Shown in pieces: positions 23,412 through 31,134 of a stretch of 64,000 nt of DNA. The stretch comes from Methylobacteriaceae bacterium (GTDB taxonomy: Bacteria; Pseudomonadota; Alphaproteobacteria; Rhizobiales; Beijerinckiaceae). The stretch spans positions 186,001 through 250,000 of the forward strand of contig JACKJC010000005.1 in NCBI GenBank assembly GCA_020638195.1, read 5' to 3'. Numbering within the stretch: position 1 is the first letter of the stretch; every line of letters starts with the position of its first letter. The translations under genes were made by a program, and so were the position numbers. The notes beneath the pieces are model-generated. The model worked only from the letters and a program-made list of their open reading frames with translations. It was not told the origin of the DNA and searched no databases.

Positions 23412-26400
23412 ATGGCCGAAGAGACAATCGACGTCAGAGCCAGATTGACCGCCGAGGACCAGGCCTCGAAGATCGTCCAGGGCTATCTCAAGAAGATCCA
23501 GGATCTCGAAAAGCAGCTCAAGCAGACGTTCCAGAAAACGAAGATCGATCAGAACTTCGTCAGCCCGGCAACCGTCAAGTCTCTCGAAAAACTGGGCATG
23601 AGCCTGCGCCACGCCACCGGCGGCCAGCGCACCTTCTATCGCGACATGATCCGCGACGGGAAGCTGACCGAGGCGATGGTCAAGCGCCAGATCTCGGCGG
23701 TCAATCGCCTGGAGGCGGCCTTTGCCGCATCGCGCGGGAAGCAACGCAAGGACATCGCCAAGAACCTGAAGCTGCGCGCTCAGGAGGCTGAAGCCGCCGT
23801 CGCGATGTGGAACGAATCCGCACGCAAACGTGAGCGCATCGAGTTCCGGCTCGGCCAGACGATGCTCGGTCTCGACAAGGCCGTCGATCGCGAACGCGCC
23901 AAGGCGCTGAACAAGCGTCTGTCCGGCATCGCCATGGTCCAAAAGCTTCAGAGCCAGACTGAAAGGCGCGCGCAGGCCGAAGAGCGCCGCAAGGATACGG
24001 CGGCGCGCCGGTCGCTCGGCGACCGTCTGCGCTGGATCCGAAATGAATTTCAGGAGCGCATGCGTTTCAAGCGCGCCGACGAGGCGCAGCGCGAGCGCGG
24101 TCGCAGAATGGCCTACCACGGCTTCGCCGGCATGGGTCGAAATGCCCGTCATCTCGGCGTCGCTGCAGACCGTGTCGGATCCGTCGCGCTCGGCGGCGCC
24201 CTGGGTGTCGCGGGCGCGGCCAAGGTGGCCCAGTCCTCGGTTGGTTCGCTGATCAGGACTGATACGGCTGAAGCAAATCTGCGCATCTTCGGCGGCCTGT
24301 CCAAGGATCAGGTCAAGTCCCTGCGCAAGGACTGGCTCGACCAGTCGATGATCAAGAACGGCCTGAGCCCGGCCGACGCGCTCAATGCCTACACCGAAGT
24401 CATCAAGGCCGGCATGGAAGATCCCAAGCTGGCTCGTGGCGTCACCGAAGCGATCCTGACTGGATCGGCCGGTCTCGACATGGACACGACCAACACCACA
24501 AAACTGATGGGTCGTCTGTTCACGATGTCGAACGGCAGGTGGGACGCCGATCGAATGAAGGGCATCCTGAACTCGATCGCGATCTCTGGCTACGAAACCG
24601 CCGCTGATCCGAACGAAATCGTGGCCGGCATGCGTCGTGGCTTCGGCGTGCTCGGCTCGTCCAAGATGACGCCCGACCAGCTGTCCGCCTTCGTGGCGAC
24701 AGGCACGTCTGCCGGTATGCAGCAAGGCAAGTCCGGCACGTTCATGGACTACTTGGTCAACGAACTCGTCGGCTCAAAGAACGAACGCGGCCAGAAGCGC
24801 AAGGATCTGAACAAGGCGTTCGGCTCACTTGGTCTCGGCGGCGCGGGCAACGTCTCGCGCATGGCGGCCGAGGATCCGACCTCTCTGCTAGTCAGCATGT
24901 TCGAAAAGATGAAGGGCAAGTCCTTCCAGGAGCGCGCCAAGATCGCCCGTGCGATCGGCGGTCGTGAATGGCAGGGCGAGTTCCTGATGATGGGCGAAGG
25001 CCTGCACATCCTCAAGAAGACGCTGGCGGCCCAGAAGGATCCCAAGAACCAGGACTTCCTCGACAGGGCGCGTCAGGAGAAGATCGGCACCATCGACGGC
25101 CAGCTCAAGCAGTTGCGATCTGTCGCGACGCTTGCCTGGAACGCTGTCGGCGTCGGCTTCGAAGACGTGCTGCGCGACTCCGTCAAGTTCTTCACCAGCA
25201 TGGGCTCGAACTTCCAGTTCGACACTGTGTCGAACCATGTCCGCGAAGCTCTCAAGGGCCTCGTCAACGGCCTCGGCTTCGACAACATGACAGCGATGCT
25301 GGAGTCGACCTTCGGCAAGAGCCGCAACACGTTCGACTTCGCCAAGCAGTTCGGCGAGTTCTTCCGTGGTCTGGGCGAAGGCTTCAAGACTGTCTTCAAT
25401 ACGTTCAAGCCGCTGCTGTCGATGTTCGGCGGCGGCGACGGCGCGGCCGGCCTCGGTAAGGTCATCGCCGAGATCGTCGGCTTCTCGATCGCCCTGCGTC
25501 TGCTGAGCCCGGTCATCGGCATTCTCGGTGGCTTTGCGAGCGTGATCGGCCTTGTCAGCAACGCCGTCAAGGCGATCGCGGGCTTTGCCATTGCGCGTGG
25601 CGTGGCTGGCGCGGCCATGGGTGGCCTTGTCGGTTCTGCAGCCTCTGCTGGCCTTGGCGGCATCGCCATGGCCGCTGGCGCCGCGCTTCTGACGCCTGTG
25701 GGCATTGCTGCGGCCATCGCCGCCGTGACCCTCGGCGTCGCCATCCTCAACTGGGACAAGATCAGCCCCTGGATATCTGATCAGTTCAAGGACTTCTGGA
25801 AGACCCCTGACTTCAAGGTGCCGGAAGGCATGAAGTTCTGGAAGTGGTTCAGCCCATCGTCCGCCAACGCGTCAGAATTGCCCGAGCACATGCGCGGCCA
25901 GTTCCCGCGTAAGGGCGCTGCCGACAAGCCGGAGTCGCCATACAAGAAGACCGCATTCTCATCCTCTGTCGAGGATATGAATCGCAACATGCGCCAGATG
26001 GGCGCAACGGTCCAACTGGCGTCACTGACAGGCAGCATGGGCATGCCGTCGACTGCCGTCTCGCGCGCCATCTCCGGCGGCTACAGCGGCGGCGGTTCTG
26101 GCGGCGTCTCTCCGCTTCCGATCCCTGCTGGCGTCACGACGCGCGGCAACGGCCCGGTCGACACGTTCGGCTACGGCCCGCGCGGCTCGATCGGCGGCGA
26201 TGCGATGCCTGCTCCGCGTGTCGCGCCTGGAACCGGCGCAGCTGCGCGCGGCTCTTCGCGCGGGCCCGGCGGGCCGAGTAACGCGGCAGAACGCGCAGCC
26301 AGACCAAGCGGCCCCGTCGAGCGCTTCGCCAACGCGAAGAACTTCAGCGAGAAGGGCGCCATGGTCATGGCGCGCCTGCAGCGCGATTTCGGCCTGACCC

Positions 26401-27029
26401 GCACACAGGCCGCAGCCATCGTCGGCAACCTCGGCCACGAGTCGAAGGGTCTTCAGGCGATCAACGAAGAAAAGCCGATGATCCCAGGATCACGCGGCGG
26501 CTTCGGCTGGGCGCAGTGGACAGGAAAGCGTCGCCGCGCCTTCGAGGCGTGGTGCGCCAAAAACGGTCTCGACCCGCGCAGCGATGAGGCCAACTACGGC
26601 TTCCTCAAGCACGAGCTGACAGGCACCCACGCCTACGCGATCAAGAACCTGAAGCGCCACAACGATCTGCGCAGCGCGACTGTGCAGTTCGAAGGCGACT
26701 ACGAAGGCTCCGGCGTCAAGAACTACGCCAGTCGTCAGAAATGGGCCGAGCGCGCCGCCAGCCTCCCGGAAGCAAAGGCTCCAGAGCTTGCTGCAGCCGG
26801 CGCCGCTGGCTCAGCGCCGACAGCCTCGCAGCTGGCCGCATCCGTGCCGCCGCAGCAGGGCTTTGCCGGCTCGCGCCTCAACCCGCAGGCGGGCGGCGGC
26901 TCGGCGCCGAATGTCAACATCCACATCAATGGTCACAACGGCGATCCCGATGCCCTGGCCAACCAGGTCCAGAAGAGGATCAACGAGAACATGAAGTGGA
27001 GAACGCACGACGTGGAGTTTGATGTATGA
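23412..27029 (+). CDS. T: tail tape measure protein with C-terminal tail lysozyme domain
   Basis: 1205 aa, the longest gene. The first 220 residues are Lys/Arg/Gln/Ala helical, coiled-coil type. Residues about 690-790 are strongly hydrophobic with several transmembrane-like helices (IAEIVGFSIALRLLSPVIGI; AAGAALLTPVGIAAAIAAVT), as in tape measures that enter the inner membrane. Residues about 975-1115 form a phage tail lysozyme-like domain (LTRTQAAAIVGNLGHESKGL with Glu as likely catalyst; GGFGWAQWTGKRRRAFE). This would locally open peptidoglycan on DNA entry. Overlaps gene U by 4 bases. Confidence 0.9.
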   Translation: MAEETIDVRARLTAEDQASKIVQGYLKKIQDLEKQLKQTFQKTKIDQNFVSPATVKSLEKLGMSLRHATGGQRTFYRDMIRDGKLTEAMVKRQISAVNRLEAAFAASRGKQRKDIAKNLKLRAQEAEAAVAMWNESARKRERIEFRLGQTMLGLDKAVDRERAKALNKRLSGIAMVQKLQSQTERRAQAEERRKDTAARRSLGDRLRWIRNEFQERMRFKRADEAQRERGRRMAYHGFAGMGRNARHLGVAADRVGSVALGGALGVAGAAKVAQSSVGSLIRTDTAEANLRIFGGLSKDQVKSLRKDWLDQSMIKNGLSPADALNAYTEVIKAGMEDPKLARGVTEAILTGSAGLDMDTTNTTKLMGRLFTMSNGRWDADRMKGILNSIAISGYETAADPNEIVAGMRRGFGVLGSSKMTPDQLSAFVATGTSAGMQQGKSGTFMDYLVNELVGSKNERGQKRKDLNKAFGSLGLGGAGNVSRMAAEDPTSLLVSMFEKMKGKSFQERAKIARAIGGREWQGEFLMMGEGLHILKKTLAAQKDPKNQDFLDRARQEKIGTIDGQLKQLRSVATLAWNAVGVGFEDVLRDSVKFFTSMGSNFQFDTVSNHVREALKGLVNGLGFDNMTAMLESTFGKSRNTFDFAKQFGEFFRGLGEGFKTVFNTFKPLLSMFGGGDGAAGLGKVIAEIVGFSIALRLLSPVIGILGGFASVIGLVSNAVKAIAGFAIARGVAGAAMGGLVGSAASAGLGGIAMAAGAALLTPVGIAAAIAAVTLGVAILNWDKISPWISDQFKDFWKTPDFKVPEGMKFWKWFSPSSANASELPEHMRGQFPRKGAADKPESPYKKTAFSSSVEDMNRNMRQMGATVQLASLTGSMGMPSTAVSRAISGGYSGGGSGGVSPLPIPAGVTTRGNGPVDTFGYGPRGSIGGDAMPAPRVAPGTGAAARGSSRGPGGPSNAAERAARPSGPVERFANAKNFSEKGAMVMARLQRDFGLTRTQAAAIVGNLGHESKGLQAINEEKPMIPGSRGGFGWAQWTGKRRRAFEAWCAKNGLDPRSDEANYGFLKHELTGTHAYAIKNLKRHNDLRSATVQFEGDYEGSGVKNYASRQKWAERAASLPEAKAPELAAAGAAGSAPTASQLAASVPPQQGFAGSRLNPQAGGGSAPNVNIHINGHNGDPDALANQVQKRINENMKWRTHDVEFDV

Positions 27030-27502
27030 GCGGAATGGTCGTGATGTCCCTCGGACCTCACATCTTCTACGTTCCTCTGCCCGACAACGACACGCCGACC
27101 TTCGACGTCCTCGACCGTGACTCGACCTACACCTGGATTGCATCGCAGCGCCTCTCCCGGCAGCCTGCGATGCAGTTCAGCGGTCCAGGCGAGGAGAACG
27201 TCTCGATCACGGGACGTCTGTTCCCGCATCATTTCGGCGGTCTTTCGACCATCGACGCGATGCGCGAGTCCGGATCGGCAGGCAAGATCCTGACGCTGAT
27301 GCGCTTCCACCCGCTCATCGATCCCGCCGGCATGGCCGGGATCATCGTGGGTCGCTATGGCATCAAGCGCGTCAGGACATCTGACCAGAAGATCGGCGCG
27401 ACCGGCGTCGCGCACAAGATCGATTTCACGGTCGAGCTTGTGAAGTACGGCGAGGACAACGCTAGATCGCAAGACCTCTTTTTCGGAGGTCAAGCGGTAT
27501 GA
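27026..27502 (+). CDS. U: tail protein U
   Basis: 158 aa. FYVPLPDNDTPTFDVLDRDSTYTW, the FSGPGEENVSITGRLFPHHFGGLSTIDAMR segment (about 51-80) and the final HKIDFTVELVKYGED match P2 gpU, the tail terminator/baseplate-proximal protein. ATGA overlaps on both sides show tight coupling with T and X. Confidence 0.9.
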   Translation: MSGMVVMSLGPHIFYVPLPDNDTPTFDVLDRDSTYTWIASQRLSRQPAMQFSGPGEENVSITGRLFPHHFGGLSTIDAMRESGSAGKILTLMRFHPLIDPAGMAGIIVGRYGIKRVRTSDQKIGATGVAHKIDFTVELVKYGEDNARSQDLFFGGQAV

Positions 27503-27717
27503 AGCAATATCGCACTGTCCAGTTCGATCGCATCGATCGCATCTGCGAGAAGCGCTACGGCAGCACGGAAAATCGCATCGTCGAGTTCATTCTCGACGTC
27601 AACGACGGACTTGAGCAGTACGGCATTATCCTGCCGGCCGGCATCCTCATCGAACTGCCGGACCTGCCTGCCGCACCACCGCGCCAGGAGGTCGTCCAGA
27701 TCATTCACCTGTGGTGA
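27499..27717 (+). CDS. X: tail protein X
   Basis: 72 aa, the usual size. YRTVQFDRIDRICEKRYGSTE is the LysM-like motif of gpX, and the C-terminal VVQIIHLW is the family's typical end. It binds near the hub, linking U and D. Start overlaps the U stop (ATGA). Confidence 0.9.
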   Translation: MKQYRTVQFDRIDRICEKRYGSTENRIVEFILDVNDGLEQYGIILPAGILIELPDLPAAPPRQEVVQIIHLW

Positions 27718-27742
27718 CGCGCACGCGCGTCGCTGTTGCAGA

Positions 27743-27768
27743 GAGCCGCCCATCGGGGCGGCTCTTTT
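27743..27768 (+). terminator. intrinsic terminator after tail gene X
   Basis: Stem GAGCCGCC/GGCGGCTC with a CATCGG loop, followed by TTTT. It lies between X and D; D starts 15 bases downstream with its own TTGGAG site. Confidence 0.82.
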
Positions 27769-27783
27769 AGTTTGGAGCACCTG

Positions 27784-28884
27784 ATGACCGACTACGCGCC
27801 GATCTACAAGATCATGAAGGACGGCGTCGACATCACCGATCATTTCAATGATCGCGCGACCTCAATCATGGTCGAACTGAATTCCGGAAGAGGCGAAGGA
27901 GCAGACCGTTTCAGCGTCGTCGTTGACGACCGCGATTTCGCTGTGGCGTCGCCGCATATCGGCGACAGGCTCGCCATCTACATGGGTTTCCGCGACGTCG
28001 AAACCGGCACGTCGCGACTGGCCTATCTCGGCCTCTACGAGATCGGCGAAGTCACCTACATGGGCACGCCCAAGGCGATCCTGATCACCGGCACCTCGGT
28101 GGGCATGAACAACGCCCTCAAGAGCCAGGAACTCAAGTTCCACGACAACATGACCGTGGGCGATGTTCTGGGCCAGCTCGCCAAGAAGGGCGGCGTCACG
28201 CTCAGGATCGACCCCGACCTCGCCGAAAAGAAGATCACCAAGAACCAGCAGGGCATTTCCGGCTTCGCGCTGATGACGCAACTCGAGTCCGAGTTCGGCG
28301 CCATGGCCAAGTTCCAAGACGGCAAACTGATCTTCAGCAAGCGCGACAGCGGCGTTGACGCCGACGGAGACGCGCTCGCGGCCATGGTGCTGCGCCCCTA
28401 CCATTTCGGACAATGGTCGGTGAAGCACACCGATCGCGCGAATTACACCGACGTCAAGGCAGCATGGTGGGACAAGGACAAGCACGAGACGACTTGGGAA
28501 TCGAAGAGCACAGGCGAGTCTGACGACGCCGGCGAGAAGATCCCCTATCGACTCAATCGCCGCTTCAACACCAAGGAGGAAGCGCAGGAGGCGATCGACG
28601 CCAAGATCGGCATCCTGAACAGGGCGAGCGGCGAGGCGACCATCACGTTGGCCATGGGCAGTCCTTGGGTGCGCGAACAGATGCGCCTCATCATCACGGG
28701 GATGCGGCCGGGCGTGAACGGCACCTACGTCACCGACAAGGTCACGCACACATTCCAGAAAACGACCGGCATCACGACACAGATCCTGGCGCTGCCGCCG
28801 GGCGACGGCGTCGACATGTCCGACAAGCTCGAAGACGGAGCGGTCCTCTGGTCGCCGGACGGTAGCCAGACCTCCCTCCCGTAA
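27784..28884 (+). CDS. D: baseplate hub protein D (late control D family)
   Basis: 366 aa from the ATG at 27784 (TTGGAG upstream); an earlier in-frame start at 27736 lies inside the terminator. YKIMKDGVDITDHFNDRATSIMVELNSGRGEGADRFSVVVDDRDF and the later PRAxx-like GFALMTQLESEFGAMAKFQDGKLIF (about 157-181) fit P2 gpD. It forms the central hub on which the spike V sits. Ends the P2-type tail block. Confidence 0.88.
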   Translation: MTDYAPIYKIMKDGVDITDHFNDRATSIMVELNSGRGEGADRFSVVVDDRDFAVASPHIGDRLAIYMGFRDVETGTSRLAYLGLYEIGEVTYMGTPKAILITGTSVGMNNALKSQELKFHDNMTVGDVLGQLAKKGGVTLRIDPDLAEKKITKNQQGISGFALMTQLESEFGAMAKFQDGKLIFSKRDSGVDADGDALAAMVLRPYHFGQWSVKHTDRANYTDVKAAWWDKDKHETTWESKSTGESDDAGEKIPYRLNRRFNTKEEAQEAIDAKIGILNRASGEATITLAMGSPWVREQMRLIITGMRPGVNGTYVTDKVTHTFQKTTGITTQILALPPGDGVDMSDKLEDGAVLWSPDGSQTSLP

Positions 28885-28907
28885 TCCATCCATCACAAGG
28901 AATAGCC

Positions 28908-30038
28908 ATGAGCGACTGGACAAAAGTCCTGCGCGCCGTCGCGCCGCGCGCCAAGCCGGCCGTAATCGACGAAATCGCGCCGTACCTGGACGAAATGTTT
29001 TCCAGGTACAATATCGCCGACAAGGAAGAGCAGGCGCAGTTCATCGCGCAATGCGCCCACGAGTCGGCGAGCTTCACCACGCTCGTTGAGTTCGGCTCCG
29101 ACGCCTACTTCAAGCGCTACGAGTGGCGCAAGGATCTGGGCAACGTCCGTCGCGGCGACGGTCTGCGTTACAAGGGCAGGGGCATATTCCAGCTCACCGG
29201 CCGCGCCAACTACCTCAAGTATGGCCGCGTGATCGGCGTCGACCTGATCAAGGAGCCGCAGAAGGCGGCGCAGGGCTATTACGCGGTCCAGCTCGCCTGC
29301 ATCTACTGGACAGATCGCCACATCGGCCCGCTCGCGCGCGCCGGCAACATCAAGGCTGTCACCAAGAAGATCAACGGCGGACTCAACGGCTTCCGCGATC
29401 GCCAGATCTATCTCGCGCGCGCCCGAAAGGCGCTCGGCGTGGTCAACCTGGCCGACCGCACGCCGGTCACGTCCGTCGGCTTCATGTCGACGCCGCTGGT
29501 CGAGCAGTCGATCCCCGACAAGGACATGGTCGAGAAGGTGCAGAAGCGCCTGTTCGAGCTGGGCTACAAGATGGTCGGCAAGGCCGACGGCAAGGTCGGC
29601 GGTTCGACTGTCGCGGCGATCTCCGCGTTCCAGCACGACAACGGTTTCGACACAACCGGCCACCTCGATGATGAAACGGTCGAGGCGATCCTGCACGATG
29701 ACGCCGACGATCGTCCGATTTCCGACGAACGCGCCAACGGCAAGCCAGAGGATTCCGACATCCTCAAGGGCGCCGGAGCGATCGTGAAGGGGGCAGGGGG
29801 GCTGGGCATCGGCGGTGCAGCAACGCTGGCCACCGACGGCCTGTCGAAGGTCGAGGCCGCCAAGGGCTACTACGAGCGCGTCTCGTCCGTCCTGGAGCCT
29901 TTTACGGCGATCAAGGCCATCGTGTTCTCGCCCGCCGGCCTTTCGGTCTTGGCGATCGCGGTGGCGGCCGGCATTGGCTTCTACGCCTGGCGCATCCGCA
30001 ATGCGCAGGTCGAGGCTTATCGCGAGGGCTCCGTATGA
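28908..30038 (+). CDS. GH19-type endolysin with peptidoglycan-binding domain and C-terminal anchor
   Basis: 376 aa. Residues about 20-180 are a glycoside hydrolase 19 (chitinase-like) domain: QFIAQCAHESASFTTLVE with the catalytic Glu near 50, then GDGLRYKGRGIFQLTGRANYLKYG (about 82-105). Residues about 203-262 are a peptidoglycan-binding repeat (VEKVQKRLFELGYKMVGKAD... STVAAISAFQHDNG). A single hydrophobic helix near 340-360 (SPAGLSVLAIAVAAGIGFYAW) is an unusual C-terminal membrane anchor. It has no N-terminal signal. Coupled to the spanin gene (ATGA). Confidence 0.87.
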   Translation: MSDWTKVLRAVAPRAKPAVIDEIAPYLDEMFSRYNIADKEEQAQFIAQCAHESASFTTLVEFGSDAYFKRYEWRKDLGNVRRGDGLRYKGRGIFQLTGRANYLKYGRVIGVDLIKEPQKAAQGYYAVQLACIYWTDRHIGPLARAGNIKAVTKKINGGLNGFRDRQIYLARARKALGVVNLADRTPVTSVGFMSTPLVEQSIPDKDMVEKVQKRLFELGYKMVGKADGKVGGSTVAAISAFQHDNGFDTTGHLDDETVEAILHDDADDRPISDERANGKPEDSDILKGAGAIVKGAGGLGIGGAATLATDGLSKVEAAKGYYERVSSVLEPFTAIKAIVFSPAGLSVLAIAVAAGIGFYAWRIRNAQVEAYREGSV

Positions 30039-30439
30039 TCGGCGCCGCCCTCGCTATCGGGCTTCGCTTCGGCGGGGCTCTTCTCGAATTTGCGACATCG
30101 CGCATCGGCCTGCCGATCTGCGTTGCGGTCGTGACCTACCTCTACGCCCACCACGCGGGCGTGGTCGAGGAAAGAAACCGCAACGCCCTCGCTGTTCAGT
30201 CAGCGCTGCTCAAGCAGCAGGACGCCGACGCGGCCTCTCGCCAGCAGATCGCCAAAGACAACGCCATTCGTTTCAACGCCTCGCAGGCGCGCGTGCGCAT
30301 GCTGCAGACACAGGTCGAAAAATATGCCGCCGAACTCAAGACGCGCCCTCCGGCTGCTCTTTGCTATCCCACTGATCGCGACATTGAGTGGCTGTCTCGG
30401 TTCTCGCCTTCCTATCGCGGCGGAAAGGGACATCCCTAG
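30035..30439 (+). CDS. Rz: inner-membrane spanin (Rz-like)
   Basis: 134 aa. An N-terminal hydrophobic stretch (about 8-40, including LPICVAVVTYLYAHHAG) is followed by a long Gln/Ala-rich coiled coil (NALAVQSALLKQQDADAASR; VRMLQTQVEKYAAELK). The C-terminal AALCYPTDRDIEWLSRF tail resembles Rz C-termini. It spans the periplasm and pairs with the outer-membrane lipoprotein encoded inside its 3' end in another frame. This fuses the two membranes in the last step of lysis. Confidence 0.8.
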   Translation: MIGAALAIGLRFGGALLEFATSRIGLPICVAVVTYLYAHHAGVVEERNRNALAVQSALLKQQDADAASRQQIAKDNAIRFNASQARVRMLQTQVEKYAAELKTRPPAALCYPTDRDIEWLSRFSPSYRGGKGHP

Positions 30440-30614
30440 CGCTGACGCCGAACTGCGCGCCCAGGTTCCGCCGCCTGTGCTCAACAAGAGCAAGTCGATG
30501 CAGCAGATTGCAGCCGAAGCTCTGGCGCAACTGGATGTGGCGAACGACAAAATCGACCGCCGCAATCAGTTCGAGGACGATGTCCGCCAGAAGTTCGGAA
30601 GGACAGGACAGTGA
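30324..30614 (+). CDS. Rz1: outer-membrane spanin lipoprotein (Rz1-like)
   Basis: 96 aa, starting inside the Rz-like gene in a different frame, a hallmark of Rz/Rz1 pairs. MPPNSRRALRLLFAIPLIATLSGC is a lipoprotein signal with the lipobox LSGC (Cys near residue 24). The mature part has a Pro-rich stretch (QVPPPVLNK) and a coiled coil. The GTG/ATG of the next gene overlaps its stop. Confidence 0.8.
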   Translation: MPPNSRRALRLLFAIPLIATLSGCLGSRLPIAAERDIPSADAELRAQVPPPVLNKSKSMQQIAAEALAQLDVANDKIDRRNQFEDDVRQKFGRTGQ

Positions 30615-30616
30615 AC

Positions 30617-31066
30617 ATGTCTCAAGTCGACGCTTCCGAATTCAAGGCCGAACACGCAGCGCTCGCGACGCGCGTCGGCGGCATTGAGAAGTCAGTAACC
30701 GAACTTGCCACGGCAACGAGAGACCAGTTCGCCAGCATGCGCCAGGACACGGCGTTGCAGACAAGCTCGCTGACGAATGCGATCTCGAACCTGCAGAGCA
30801 CCATCAACCAGAACACCAAGCCGCAGTGGGTCGTCTTGATCGCGCTCGGCTCGCTGATCGTGACTGTGCTCGGCCTGATCGGAACGCTGGCCTACCGCCC
30901 GGTCGACCAGGCGATCACCCGTGTCGAGAAACAGGTCGAGATGATCGACAGGGAACAGGTGCCGCGCGTCGAGCACGTCGAGCGCTGGCGCCAGTACGAG
31001 CGCTACCAGGACCAGATCTACAAGCGCCTCGACCGTCTTGACGAAGAGATGCGCCGCCGACAGTGA
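30617..31066 (+). CDS. membrane protein with central transmembrane helix, lysis region
   Basis: 149 aa from the ATG at 30617; a GTG at 30611 that overlaps the Rz1 stop is an alternative. The N-terminal half is a soluble coiled coil (TRVGGIEKSVTELATATRDQF). One transmembrane helix, QWVVLIALGSLIVTVLGLIG, lies near 76-95, then a charged coiled coil ending DEEMRRRQ. The layout recalls XhlA-type lysis proteins but with the helix in the middle. Could be a holin, antiholin or superinfection protein. Confidence 0.6.
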   Translation: MSQVDASEFKAEHAALATRVGGIEKSVTELATATRDQFASMRQDTALQTSSLTNAISNLQSTINQNTKPQWVVLIALGSLIVTVLGLIGTLAYRPVDQAITRVEKQVEMIDREQVPRVEHVERWRQYERYQDQIYKRLDRLDEEMRRRQ

Positions 31067-31069
31067 TCA

Positions 31070-31085
31070 TTTGCATTCGTGCAAA
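31070..31085 (+). promoter_or_regulatory. TTTGC-N6-GCAAA dyad, variant
   Basis: TTTGCATTCGTGCAAA. It matches the reverse complement of the 6224/8814/33134 element at 14 of 16 positions. It shares the 13-mer TTTGCATTCGTGC with 6181-6193. It lies 49 bases before the start of the phosphoesterase gene, in the only gap of this operon. Confidence 0.55.
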
Positions 31086-31134
31086 TGCATGCCTATGAAT
31101 GTTCGCCACCCGTACATCCGTCACAAGGTGTGGA

